A DNA stretch of 64,000 bases from Bryobacterales bacterium (GTDB taxonomy: Bacteria > Acidobacteriota > Terriglobia > Bryobacterales > Bryobacteraceae). The DNA lies in contig JADKID010000008.1 in the NCBI GenBank assembly GCA_016721425.1, positions 1-64,000 of the forward strand, written 5' to 3'. The stretch's first letter is position 1; every line of letters starts with the position of its first letter. The position numbers and the translations under genes are program-made. Positions 38,506 through 47,992 of the stretch are shown here, one piece after another. The notes beneath the pieces were generated by a model. That model had not been told where the DNA came from. It was given only the letters and a program-made list of their open reading frames with translations, and did not search any database.

Positions 38506-39887
38506 AGTTTGAAGCTCCTCAGTACGTCGTCCCAGGGTTTACGATACGGCCGGACGAGGAGTGCGTTGGCTTCTCGATCGCCGATCACCTCCTCTTTGAC
38601 AGCGTCCCATTTCAGGGCGCGTCCCAGTTTCATGGACATATTTGCCAGGTGGCAGGCTACCGACACGTGATGGCCGTCTTCGACGTCGGAGATGGGGCGC
38701 TGGCGGGTACGGATGCACTCCAGGAAGTGGCGCGCGTGATGGATCATCGGCTCAGGCGAATCGCCCGCGCCCTTGCGGGCCTCGGCGTAGGGCTTGGGCT
38801 GGAGGTCGGCGGCCTTGGGATGGCCGGGCGGGTTGGACCAGGCGGGAATGCCGCGTTCCGGGGCGATCTGCATATCGGGCGCAAACTCATAGCCGCTGCG
38901 GGATGCAGCAAGGATGCCCTTGGTGCCGCAGAACTGAACACCGGCCAGGCTGGCGGCCGTGCCAGCGCCGCCGCCGCGCGGTCTGCCGCCGGAGGCCTCG
39001 CGGAGGGAGCCTTCCACGGTGAAGCCGGGGTATTCAAAGATGGCGTCCTGCGTATCCGGCGTCTCGCCATTGTCTTCGAGAGCGAAACGGCCGCCGGCGG
39101 AGTAGACCGATTTCGGCGACTGCACCTTCATGAGGAAGTGCACCAGATCCAGATCGTGCGCGCCGAGGTTGGTCATCTGACCACCGGAATAGTCCCAGAA
39201 CCAGCGGAAATGATAGATCACGCGATTGGGGTTGTACGGCCGTTTGGGCGCCGGGCCGAGCCACAGGTCGTAGTCGAGACCGGGCAGAGGTTCGCAATCG
39301 GCTGGCCGGCCGAAGCCCGGCATGATATTGCGGTAGGAGCTGAAGCGGACGGTATGGATCTTGCCCGCGTAGTTCTGCGCCATCAGCGCCTGCACTTCCT
39401 TCATATGGGTGCCGCTGCGCCCTTGGGTGCCGGTGATGCAGATGCGCTTGTACTTTCGGGCGGCCGTCGTCATCCAGCGGCCTTCCTGAATGAAGACGGT
39501 CATCGGCTTCTCGACGTAGACGTCCTTGCCGGCGGCGCAGGCCATGATGGTGGAGAGCGCGTGCCAGTGGTCCGGCGTCGAGATGATGACGGCATCGACG
39601 TTTTTGTCGTCGAGCAGTTTTCGAAAATCCTGGTAGCCCTTTGGATTGCTACCGCACATGGCCTGGGCGTTGTCCACACGCGGCTGGTAAACGTCGCTCA
39701 CGGCAGTGAGAGCGGCATCCGGGAGCGTCTTGAAATCAGCGATGTGCCGCAGCCCAATCAGGCCGCAGCCGATGAATCCGATGTTGATGCGGTCATTGGC
39801 GCCGAGGACGCGACTGTACGATGCGGCGGTCACGGCGCCTAGAAATGTGCGGCGGGATGATGGAAGGATGACTGGAGTCTCGATCAC
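38502..39887 (-). CDS. Gfo/Idh/MocA-family NAD-dependent oxidoreductase with Tat-like signal
   Basis: The protein of about 461 residues begins at GTG 39887 (VIETPVILPSSRRTFLGAV), with SRRTFLG matching a twin-arginine signal. GAGGAGA lies at a good distance upstream; a longer open frame to 39959 lacks such a site. The Rossmann fold shows IGFIGCGLIGLRHIADF, and the family Lys-Pro motif is VYVEKPMTVF. The region LWLGPAPKRPYNPNRVIYHF with GGQMTNLGAHDLDLVHFLM is typical of the inositol/glucose-fructose oxidoreductase subgroup. Family members oxidise or isomerise sugars using tightly bound NAD. It heads a leftward operon with the TIM-barrel isomerase. Confidence 0.85.
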
Positions 39888-39960
39888 TTTAGTTACTCTC
39901 CTCGACCCGCAGTGGGCGGGACCGCGGCCGGTTCCGCCCACTGCGCGTTCATCGAACATA

Positions 39961-42900
39961 TCAGAAGACGAGCTTGAGCCCGCCCTGGAGTTGACGCATG
40001 GTGCCGGCGCTTCGGATCAGGCCGAAGTTGGGCCCTGGAAGCAGATCACGGCTACCCCACGTCACCGTCGGATCGCCGAGCCTGGGATGGTTCGGGAAGT
40101 TGAAGGCTTCGAACCGGAACTGGAGGTTGATCCCTTCCTTAATCGGGAAGTTCTTCAGCGTGGAGAAATCCCAGGTAGTGGAGCTTGGCCCGATCAGGCG
40201 GTTGCGGCTGATATTGCCAAATGTACCGAGAGTAGGCAGCCGGAAGGCGGCCTTGTTGAACCACTGGTTAGAGGACTTGTCCGCCGCGTACGGATCCTGC
40301 CCCGTGGCGCTCAAGCGGATCTCCCCGTAGTGGTTGGTGCCAGAGGCGTCGAAGCTAGCCTGCATGTTGAGCGGGCGCCCGGACTGTGCCGTGATGATGG
40401 AGGCGATCTGCCATCCTCCAATGATCTGATTGACGATGCCGGCGTGGTTGGCGAATCTCTGGCCCTTCCCGAAGGGCAGCTCATACAGGACCGACGTCAC
40501 GAACCGGTGCGGCGTATTGAACGCAGAGTAGCCCTTGTCGCAAGCAATGCAATAGCTATCCTGCGGGAAGATGTCCACGTTGGTGCCGCGGATGGCGCTC
40601 GAGCTATCGATAGATTTCGACCAGGTATAGCTGGCCAGGAACGTGAACCCGTCGGTCATGCGGCGGGTCATCTTGACACCCAGGCCATTGTAGTTGCCGT
40701 TACCTTCGGAGTGGGCCGTTTGGATGTAGCCGAACTCGGGAAATGGAGCGCGGGCATTCTGGTTTCCAACGGTTCCGGGCACGGACTGATTGGTGTCCTG
40801 AAGACCTTGCAGGTGCCGGCTCTGGGAGGCGTTGTAGCCGACTTCGAGAACCGTGCTCTTACTGAGTTGGCGCTGGATATTCAGGAGGTACATCATCGAA
40901 TACGTATTCTTGATGCCTTGCTTCACACTCCACAGTGCCGGCGAGGGCGGCAGAACCCACGGCGACGCTGCTCCGCTGAGGAAGTTGCTGAACCCAAGAT
41001 TGGGAATATCGGCGGCGCCCAGCCTTCTCACCCTGCCGGCCATGCCGCGGTTCAGGTCAAAACGGGAGTTGCCGGATTCCACGGAGTAGAAAACTCCGAA
41101 GCCCGCTCGAACGGTCCAGTTGGAACTGGGGTTGTAGGCGATTCCGATTCGCGGCGCCCAGTTGCCATAGTCGGTCGAGACGAGCTTGTCGCCCAAGCGG
41201 CCGTCGCGGGCCACGGGCACGTTGGGGTAACGGAAGCCCTTCCCGTCATAGAAGCCGCCCGTGCCGGTACGCACCAGGGTGGGGTGCAAGCTCATGTCCC
41301 GCACGTTGGCGGCGTTAAGAATATAGGGGGTGTCCACGCTGACCATGTTCTGTGAGCGGTCCCACCATGGCGGCGACAATTCGTAGCGCAAACCGAGATT
41401 CATCGTCAACTTGGAGTTCATCCGGTAAGTATCGTCGACGTAGAGGTAGGCGCTGGTGGAGCGGAACTGGGCAAATGCGAGCCACATTGCGGCCTCGGCG
41501 ACGGTCATGTTGCCCAGCAACAGATCCGCCGTCGAACTACCACCCGCCTTGGTCGCGGGGTTGGTGGTATAGGTCCCGTTGAACTCGAAGGAGCCCCGGG
41601 CGAACTCGTTGCCCTGCTGGTTGTAGCGGTCGCGGCGCAACTCGCCACCAAACCGGATGGAGTGCTTGCCTTTGATCCAGGAGAAGTTGTCCATCCACTG
41701 AAATACCGTGTTGTAAACGGCGAATGGACCGCTGGAGTCGTTGCCGAATCCGCTGACGCCCACCAGGCTGGTGATACGCGGAATGCCCCAGGAGATCGGG
41801 TCTGCCGTTACCAAACCCGGGATCGCCAACTCTTTCATGACGTCGCGCTGGCTGCCGAGTTCCAGACCAACGATGTTGGAGAAGTGATTGACGCCGAACC
41901 GGAATTCGTTCACCTTATTGGCCCCGAATACGCGCGTGTTGGAGAGCATACCCTGCCAGGCCTTCGTGTAGAGCGTAGTCCCGTTCAGGGCCCAGCCCTG
42001 GTTCAGCACGGTCTCTTCCGTTGTACTGTAGCGGCCGAACCATTGGGAGCTTGAACTCTCGTTGAAGTCCGAACGGAGAGTGAACTGGTCTTTGTCAGTG
42101 ATGCCCGGGGTGGCGACCTGGTAGTTGTTGCTGAGAGCAGTTGTCGGCACGTTGGGTACCGGCCAGAATTCCAAGAGCTTTACCGAGACCGGATCAAAGC
42201 GGCTCTTCGGGATCTGATTGTTCACGAAGGGAGAGCCCGTCAGGACGCCGTTCACGTAGCTCTTGGTCGCCGGATCGTAGAGTTGATTGCCGGGGAGGGC
42301 GTACGAGAAGTCGCCGTTGCGCATGGCCGTGGTGGGCGTGGTGTAGACGCCGATACCCTTGGTGCGCTGCCGGAAACCCTCGTAGTTGGCCATGAAAAAC
42401 AGCTTGTCTTTGCCATTGAGCAGTTTCGGAATGACTACCGGGCCGCCGAGGGTGAACCCGTACTGGTTGTACTTGAAGGGACTCTTCTTGGGGCTGGTTC
42501 CGAGGAAATCGTACTGCTTGGCGTCGAGCACGTCGTTGCGAAGGAACTCGAACAGAGTGCCGTGATAGGCGTTGCCGCCGGCCTTGGTGGACACGTTGAT
42601 CTGGCTGGCCGCCCGGCCGAACTCCGCCGGGTAGATGCCGCTCTGGACCTTGAACTCCTGTAGGGCGTCGATGGAGGGCAGCACGACGTATAGGTTGAAA
42701 TTCACGTCAGTATTCTCCACACCGTCCAGCGTGTACCGGTTCCATGTGCCGCGCATACCCATCAGCGAGATGTTCTGACCGGTCCGGTCTCCGCCTTGCC
42801 GTCCGCCGGCTTGACCGGGAGTGGCGAACCCGTAAGTCACGTTCGGCGACAGCGAGACCAGTTGCAGGAAGTTGCGGCCATTCAGCGGCAATTCGACGAT

Positions 42901-43320
42901 GCGCCGGTTGTCGATGACGGTGCCGACGGTGGCATCCTCGGTGGCCAGCATCGCGGCGCTGCCACTTACCTCGACGGCCTCAGTGACCTGGCCAACTTCC
43001 AAAGCGAAATTGATGCGGGCCGACTGCTGCACCTGCAGTTCAACGCCGGTGCGTGTGGAGGATTTGAATCCGCCCATCTCCACGCGAACCCGGTACTGGC
43101 TGGGGACAAGCGACGGGAAGGAGTAGAGCCCGGCGTCGTTCGTCTTCACAGATCGCGTAGCGTTGGTCGCCACGTTGGTGACAGTCACTGTGGCGCCTGG
43201 GACGACTGCCCCCGATGCATCCACCACCTCGCCGACAATTTCACCCAGCGTCTGACCGCACAAAGGCAGGCAGAGGCAGAGCAGGAAAGCGAACACGGAC
43301 ATTCTCATCGACTTTGACAT
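39961..43320 (-). CDS. Oar-like TonB-dependent outer-membrane receptor
   Basis: The 1119-residue protein has a signal peptide (MSKSMRMSVFAFLLCLCLPL), an N-terminal carboxypeptidase-regulatory-like beta sandwich (GEIVGEVVDASGAVVPGATV, then NDAGLYSFPSL), a plug region (VIDNRRIVELPLNGRNFLQL, then YTLDGVENTDVNF) and a long beta-barrel rich in aromatic-terminated strands ending LQGGLKLVF. This architecture is the hallmark of the expanded Oar-like receptors of Acidobacteria, thought to bind oligosaccharides or other ligands. It is 73 bases upstream of the dehydrogenase/isomerase operon and may feed substrate to it. A DALQEFKVQSGIYPAEFGRA motif is typical of the family. Confidence 0.9.
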   Translation of the reverse strand: MSKSMRMSVFAFLLCLCLPLCGQTLGEIVGEVVDASGAVVPGATVTVTNVATNATRSVKTNDAGLYSFPSLVPSQYRVRVEMGGFKSSTRTGVELQVQQSARINFALEVGQVTEAVEVSGSAAMLATEDATVGTVIDNRRIVELPLNGRNFLQLVSLSPNVTYGFATPGQAGGRQGGDRTGQNISLMGMRGTWNRYTLDGVENTDVNFNLYVVLPSIDALQEFKVQSGIYPAEFGRAASQINVSTKAGGNAYHGTLFEFLRNDVLDAKQYDFLGTSPKKSPFKYNQYGFTLGGPVVIPKLLNGKDKLFFMANYEGFRQRTKGIGVYTTPTTAMRNGDFSYALPGNQLYDPATKSYVNGVLTGSPFVNNQIPKSRFDPVSVKLLEFWPVPNVPTTALSNNYQVATPGITDKDQFTLRSDFNESSSSQWFGRYSTTEETVLNQGWALNGTTLYTKAWQGMLSNTRVFGANKVNEFRFGVNHFSNIVGLELGSQRDVMKELAIPGLVTADPISWGIPRITSLVGVSGFGNDSSGPFAVYNTVFQWMDNFSWIKGKHSIRFGGELRRDRYNQQGNEFARGSFEFNGTYTTNPATKAGGSSTADLLLGNMTVAEAAMWLAFAQFRSTSAYLYVDDTYRMNSKLTMNLGLRYELSPPWWDRSQNMVSVDTPYILNAANVRDMSLHPTLVRTGTGGFYDGKGFRYPNVPVARDGRLGDKLVSTDYGNWAPRIGIAYNPSSNWTVRAGFGVFYSVESGNSRFDLNRGMAGRVRRLGAADIPNLGFSNFLSGAASPWVLPPSPALWSVKQGIKNTYSMMYLLNIQRQLSKSTVLEVGYNASQSRHLQGLQDTNQSVPGTVGNQNARAPFPEFGYIQTAHSEGNGNYNGLGVKMTRRMTDGFTFLASYTWSKSIDSSSAIRGTNVDIFPQDSYCIACDKGYSAFNTPHRFVTSVLYELPFGKGQRFANHAGIVNQIIGGWQIASIITAQSGRPLNMQASFDASGTNHYGEIRLSATGQDPYAADKSSNQWFNKAAFRLPTLGTFGNISRNRLIGPSSTTWDFSTLKNFPIKEGINLQFRFEAFNFPNHPRLGDPTVTWGSRDLLPGPNFGLIRSAGTMRQLQGGLKLVF

Positions 43321-43516
43321 CTCTTATTCTCCAAACCAACGAAGTTCCGAGCGTATGAGTGCCGATCCCTTGATTACCGAGTACAGGAGCCGAAGATCAA
43401 AATAGAACAGAGCGAGTATACTCAAAGACCGCCGTGGTGTCCATTGCGAATTGCAGGGGGGCGGGAATCGCGGTGGACGGCGATACCGCCGCGCGAAAAG
43501 GCTGAAATCAAAACGG

Positions 43517-43558
43517 CCACGGCGCCCGCTACGGCAGAGCCGAGCATGGGCGCCGTGG
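43517..43558 (-). terminator. Probable intrinsic terminator after inositol-3-phosphate synthase
   Basis: A perfect 11-bp stem CCACGGCGCCC/GGGCGCCGTGG encloses a 20-base loop. On the minus strand the stem is followed by CCGTTTTGATTTC, a broken T-run. It lies 17 bases after the stop of the minus-strand gene at 43575. Confidence 0.6.
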
Positions 43559-43574
43559 CGTCATCCTGTACCGA

Positions 43575-44882
43575 TCAATCGTAGTATTCGAGGCCGAGGT
43601 GCGTGATGAGATCCTCGCCGCGCATCCAGCGCAGCGTGTTCTTCAGCTTCATCAGCTGGATGAAGATGTCGTGCTCCGGATAGAGCCCCGGCGCCGTCAT
43701 CGGGCCCTTGAAATAGAAGCTGAGCCACTCCTGAATGCCCTTCATGCCTGCGCGCTGCGCCAGATCGAGGAACAGCACCAGATCGAGCACCAGCGGCGCG
43801 GCCAGGATCGAGTCGCGGCAGAGAAAGTCGATCTTGATCTGCATCGGGTAGCCGAGCCATCCAAAGATGTCGATGTTGTCCCAACCCTCCTTGGCATCGC
43901 CACGCGGCGGATAGTAGTTGATGCGGACGGCGTGGTAGAGGTCCTTGTAGAGTTGGGGATAGAGGTTGGGCTGGAGGATGGAATCGAGCACGCTCAGCTT
44001 GGTTTCTTCCTTGCTGCGGAACGAGCCTGGATCTTCGAGCACTTCGCCGTCGCGGTTGCCCAGAATGTTGGTGGAGAACCAGCCGCTGCAACCGAGCAAC
44101 CGGGCTTTCAACCCTGGCGCCACGATGGTCTTCATGTAGGTCTGTCCGGTCTTGAAGTCCTTACCGCAGACAGGCACATTGTTGTCGCGGGCCAGCGACA
44201 GAAGAGCGGGAATGTCGTGAGTGAGGTTCGGCGCGCCGTTGGCGAACGGAATGCCCAGCATGAGCGCGGCATAGGCGTAGACCTGGCTTGGGGCGATGTC
44301 AGGATCGTTCTTGGCGAGCCCCTTCTCAAACGACTCCAGGGTCTGGTGCACCTTCGACGGCTTGTGGAAGACCTCGGTGGAGCCTGTCCAGATCATGACC
44401 AGACGGTCGCATCCGTTCACTTTCTTGAAGGCCTTGATGTCATCCATCAGGGCGTGCGCCTTGTCCAGGAGCGTCCCTTTGGTCTTGACGTTCGGACCAT
44501 CGATGCGCGTGACGTACTTCTTATCGAAGACGGCCGCCATCGGCTTGACCTTCTGCAACTGGGGCTTGACCTTCGTGAGCAGCTCCGGCTTGAGGACGGC
44601 TGCATTGACAGCAGCCTGGTAGGCGTTGTCTTCGAAGATGTCCCAGCCGCCGAAGACGAGTTGATCGATGCCGGCGAGCGGCACGAATTCGTTGATCTTC
44701 GGGGACCGGTTGTCAGTCCGCTTGCCGAGCCGGACCGTGCCCAGTTGGGTGAGGGACCCAATCGGCTCTCCAAGTCCTTTTCTGACCGCCATCACGCCGG
44801 CCATGAATGTCGTGGAGACGGCTCCCATGCCGGGCATGAGGACGCCGAGTTTGCCTTTAGAAGACGCTATTTTTTGAGTCAT
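43575..44882 (-). CDS. ino1: Inositol-3-phosphate synthase
   Basis: The 435-residue enzyme converts glucose 6-phosphate to 1L-myo-inositol 3-phosphate with an NAD cofactor. The N-terminus KLGVLMPGMGAVSTTFMAG is the NAD-binding glycine-rich loop. Later motifs include WTGSTEVF, YAYAALMLGIPFANGAPN, VCGKDFKTGQTYMKTIVAPG (catalytic Lys region), CSGWFSTNILGNRDG and KIDFLCRDSILAAPLVLDLV, all typical of bacterial Ino1. The product could be used for phosphatidylinositol-type lipids or as a stress solute. It is monocistronic, with a terminator-like hairpin just downstream and a divergent gene upstream. Confidence 0.92.
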   Translation of the reverse strand: MTQKIASSKGKLGVLMPGMGAVSTTFMAGVMAVRKGLGEPIGSLTQLGTVRLGKRTDNRSPKINEFVPLAGIDQLVFGGWDIFEDNAYQAAVNAAVLKPELLTKVKPQLQKVKPMAAVFDKKYVTRIDGPNVKTKGTLLDKAHALMDDIKAFKKVNGCDRLVMIWTGSTEVFHKPSKVHQTLESFEKGLAKNDPDIAPSQVYAYAALMLGIPFANGAPNLTHDIPALLSLARDNNVPVCGKDFKTGQTYMKTIVAPGLKARLLGCSGWFSTNILGNRDGEVLEDPGSFRSKEETKLSVLDSILQPNLYPQLYKDLYHAVRINYYPPRGDAKEGWDNIDIFGWLGYPMQIKIDFLCRDSILAAPLVLDLVLFLDLAQRAGMKGIQEWLSFYFKGPMTAPGLYPEHDIFIQLMKLKNTLRWMRGEDLITHLGLEYYD

Positions 44883-44968
44883 AGGATCACTTTCCAGCGT
44901 AGGTCCGTGCCGATCAGAGGGTCAATGGTTGAAGCCTCAGTCTCATCGTTTTCCCTCAAGATTGGTAT

Positions 44969-44992
44969 GTGATATGATCTTTTCGAGATCAC
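44969..44992. promoter_or_regulatory. Inverted repeat upstream of the ATPase gene
   Basis: GTGAT at 44969-44973 and ATCAC at 44988-44992 form an inverted repeat that also contains two GATC sites. It lies five bases before ATG 44998 in the short divergent region shared with ino1. It could be an operator or a 5' hairpin; no regulator is identified. Confidence 0.3.
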
Positions 44993-44997
44993 TCTGC

Positions 44998-46005
44998 ATG
45001 CTTGACCGAACGTTGGCGCTACCGTTGCGTCGGGCTGCGCTTCTCTCCGAGCCTGTTCTGGTACAGGGCCCGCGCGGCGCCGGGAAGACGGCCCTGTTGC
45101 GGCGCGAGTTCCCGGGCCATACCTATGTCTCGCTCGACGACCCGGCTGAGCGCGGCCGCGCGCGCCTGGACCCGCGGAGTTTTCTCGCCAGATTCCGCGG
45201 CCCCACCGTGATCGACGACATACATCGCGTCCCGGAGTTGTTGCCGCACATCGCCGGACCTCGCCCGCTTATCCTAGCCAGTTCCCGCCGGCTGAATCCT
45301 CCGTTCACTAGGTTCGAACTGTATCCCTTGACCCAGGCGGAGCGCGAAGGCCGGCCGCCGTTGTCCCTCGAGATGCTGGGACGATTCGTGCCCGCGGCTG
45401 CGCCGGCGATCAATGTGCCGGTTACGCCCGCGCCGTCTGACAGATCCTGGCTCGAACGAGATGTGCGCGCCCTGATCAACGTGCAGGACCTGGATCGCTT
45501 CGAGTCGTTCGTTCGCACGGCCGAGGCGCAGAGCGGCGCCATTCTCGATCAGCAGGCGATCGCCAGGAAGTGTAACGTCTCGCATCGCACCGTGGCACGG
45601 TGGCTCGGTGTACTGGACGCGTGTTTTCAGACTCTGCTGCTGTCGCCATGCGGCGCGGCGTTCGGCCGGCGGTTGATCCGCAGCCCGCGGCTTCATTTTC
45701 TACAGAGTTCAGAGCTGGAGAGCCGGGCTGTCTCGGAGATCTACCGCAATGCCCGGCACGCGGATTCGGTCCCGGATCTTTCATACTGGCGGGACTCGAA
45801 CGGACTTGAGATTCCGCTGATTGTTCACGTGGAGGGCGCGCCGTTGATGCCTGTCTGCATTGCCGCCGAGCCGAATCCAACGGACGTGGCGCGGCTGCAT
45901 CGATGGATGGAACTGGCTGGAGTCCATCAGGGCGCAATCATCGCGCAACGGCATGGCCAGCTCCGGCGCAAGGGGATCGTGAGCTATTCCATCGCGCAGT
46001 TGTAG
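44998..46005 (+). CDS. AAA_14/DUF4143-type ATPase with degenerate motifs
   Basis: The 335-residue protein starts MLDRTLALPLRRAALLSEPV and has the Walker A motif QGPRGAGKTALLRREF. The Walker B region reads TVIDDIHRVPELL, where family members usually have IDE, so the second acid is shortened to Asp. A helix-turn-helix-like middle (IARKCNVSHRTVARWLGVLD) and the DUF4143 part (YWRDSNGLEIPLIVHVEG) follow; in relatives the equivalent of GLEIP is usually GxEVD, so a nuclease-like acid is replaced by Pro. These changes suggest a nonstandard or weakened enzyme. The family is common and its function unsettled. It is divergent from ino1. GH29 follows 71 bases downstream. Confidence 0.7.
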   Translation: MLDRTLALPLRRAALLSEPVLVQGPRGAGKTALLRREFPGHTYVSLDDPAERGRARLDPRSFLARFRGPTVIDDIHRVPELLPHIAGPRPLILASSRRLNPPFTRFELYPLTQAEREGRPPLSLEMLGRFVPAAAPAINVPVTPAPSDRSWLERDVRALINVQDLDRFESFVRTAEAQSGAILDQQAIARKCNVSHRTVARWLGVLDACFQTLLLSPCGAAFGRRLIRSPRLHFLQSSELESRAVSEIYRNARHADSVPDLSYWRDSNGLEIPLIVHVEGAPLMPVCIAAEPNPTDVARLHRWMELAGVHQGAIIAQRHGQLRRKGIVSYSIAQL

Positions 46006-46076
46006 GCGAACTTGCCCACCAGTCCTCCCGGTTGGAATATACTCTCAAGCGATGGCTTGGGAAGGACACTTTAACG

Positions 46077-47855
46077 ATGAAGTTATGGACTAGCCGATAC
46101 ATAGTTGGCGTACTGGCCGGTGTGCTGGCGTTCACTGGCTGCGCGCCCAAGGTGGAAACCAAGGCGCCGGATCCGCAGGCGGAAAAGGCCGCCACGGAGA
46201 AGGCCATGCAGCGGCTGGATGAGATGAAGTTCGGCATGTTCATCCACTGGGGGTTGTATACAATTCCCGCCGGTGAGTGGAAGGGCAAGTACGTGCGCGG
46301 CATCGGGGAGTGGATCATGTTCCGCGAGAAGATCCCGGCTGCCGAATACGCCCAACTGGCCACGAGGTTCAACCCTGTGAAGTTCAACGGCGGAGAGTGG
46401 GCGCAGTTGGCCAAGGACGCCGGCATGCGTTACCTGGTGATCACGTCGAAGCACCACGACGGCTTTGCGATGTACGGATCAAAGGCATCGAAGTACAACA
46501 TCGTGGATGCCACGCCGTATGCGAAAGACCCGATGAAGGAACTCTCGGCGGCATGCGGCAAGCAGGGCATCGACTTCGGGTTCTACTATTCGCAGGACCA
46601 GGACTGGCACGAGGCCAACGGGCGCGGCAACAACTGGGACTTTCCGGAGAAGCGCGACGCGCAGATCTACCTGGAGGGCAAGGTCTTCCCGCAGGTCAAA
46701 GAGATCATGAGCGGCTACGGGCCCATGCGCCTGATCTGGTTTGACACGCCCGGGCTGCTGAGCGAGAAGCAGGTGACGGATCTGCGCAGCATGGTGAAAT
46801 CGCTGCAGCCCGGTTGTCTGATCAACAGCCGCATCGGACATGACAAGGGCGACTACGCGCAGACGGGCGACAATGCGATCCCGATCCAGGTGTACCTGAA
46901 GGACGGGAAGTGGGAAGTGCCTGCGACGCTAAACGACACGTGGGGCTACAAGAAGAACGACAACAACTGGAAGAACCCGCGCGACCTGATCAGCAAGCTG
47001 AGCGACATTGTCAGCAAGGGTGGCAACTACCTGCTGAACATCGGGCCAACGTCGGAAGGCGTGGTGCCGGAGCAGAGCCAGGAGATTCTGCGGACCATCG
47101 GCAAGTGGCTGGCGGTGAACGGAGAGGCGATTTACGGCACCGGTCCGAGCCCATTCCATATGCGTGACATCACGTGGCGGGCGACCGTGAAGCCCAACAA
47201 GCTGTACGTGCACATTCTCAACTGGCCCGGCAAAAAGCTGCGGCTCGAGGGCCTGGAAAGCCAGGTAACGAAGGCGTACTTCCTGGCCAACAAGGCCGAA
47301 GTCCCGTTCAAGAAGGCGGGCGCGGCGTTGGAATTTGAACTACCGGAGAAGGCGCTGGAGCCGAACGTGACGGTGCTGGCACTGGAAATCGCCGAAGCCC
47401 AGCCCAAGGTGGCCGACGGCTACAGGGCCGATCAACTGCCGGCGAAACTCGACCTGCACGCCTGGGTGGCCAGGATGCGCGGCGAGGAGATCAAGTACGA
47501 ATGGACCACGCAGAGCGCAACCGGCTTCAAGAGCTTTGAGCGCGAGACGAACGGGCTGAGCTGGTACCCTTACAAGGCCCTGGACGGCGTCTACGACGTG
47601 GAGATCACCTATGCGTGCGACGACGCCGTGGCGGGCAGCAAGTTCCGCCTGGTGGCCGGACGGCGCAGAGAGCCGAACCCGAGCGCGATCGACGGCGTGG
47701 TGGAAAAGACCGGCGGCAAGTTCGTCACCAGGAAGCTGGCGGGCAAGCTGACGGTGAAGCCGGAGACGGAGACGATCAGCCTGCAACTGGAGGGCGACGA
47801 CAAATCGGCGCCGATGAAGGTGCAGAAGATTACGCTGGTGAAGAGCGCCAGCTAG
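46077..47855 (+). CDS. GH29 alpha-L-fucosidase, predicted lipoprotein
   Basis: The 592-residue protein starts at ATG 46077 with a lipoprotein signal (VGVLAGVLAFTGC, lipobox ending in Cys 20). The catalytic domain shows MKFGMFIHWGLYTIPAGEW, MRYLVITSKHHDGFAMY, GFYYSQDQDWHE and MRLIWFDTPG; the Asp near residue 219 fits the GH29 nucleophile. It should release terminal alpha-L-fucose from oligosaccharides at the cell envelope. After a C-terminal beta-sandwich subdomain typical of GH29, an extra domain of about 140 residues (from LPAKLDLHAWVARM) resembles a carbohydrate-binding or jelly-roll module. GGGAAGGA lies upstream at 46058-46065. A longer frame from 45903 overlaps the previous gene and is not used. 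Confidence 0.88.
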   Translation: MKLWTSRYIVGVLAGVLAFTGCAPKVETKAPDPQAEKAATEKAMQRLDEMKFGMFIHWGLYTIPAGEWKGKYVRGIGEWIMFREKIPAAEYAQLATRFNPVKFNGGEWAQLAKDAGMRYLVITSKHHDGFAMYGSKASKYNIVDATPYAKDPMKELSAACGKQGIDFGFYYSQDQDWHEANGRGNNWDFPEKRDAQIYLEGKVFPQVKEIMSGYGPMRLIWFDTPGLLSEKQVTDLRSMVKSLQPGCLINSRIGHDKGDYAQTGDNAIPIQVYLKDGKWEVPATLNDTWGYKKNDNNWKNPRDLISKLSDIVSKGGNYLLNIGPTSEGVVPEQSQEILRTIGKWLAVNGEAIYGTGPSPFHMRDITWRATVKPNKLYVHILNWPGKKLRLEGLESQVTKAYFLANKAEVPFKKAGAALEFELPEKALEPNVTVLALEIAEAQPKVADGYRADQLPAKLDLHAWVARMRGEEIKYEWTTQSATGFKSFERETNGLSWYPYKALDGVYDVEITYACDDAVAGSKFRLVAGRRREPNPSAIDGVVEKTGGKFVTRKLAGKLTVKPETETISLQLEGDDKSAPMKVQKITLVKSAS

Positions 47856-47992
47856 GGGCTCGCAGCGGCATACAATTGGGAGTCATGAAGCGACGGCGGC
47901 CGCAGAGCGCCACGCCGATTCTGACTCCCATTTTTATTGGGAAGTACTCTCACTTGTTGCTGAGTGCGCCACTTCCAGACTGGAGATCGCCC

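Noticed and set aside
39706..41355. A 549-codon plus-strand frame across the receptor gene
   Set aside because: It is antisense to the Oar-like receptor and to the start of a Gfo/Idh/MocA gene, with no protein-family signal.
43599..44972. A 457-codon plus-strand frame opposite ino1
   Set aside because: It is antisense to a textbook inositol-3-phosphate synthase. The composition (His/Leu/Val/Gly-rich) is typical of shadow frames.
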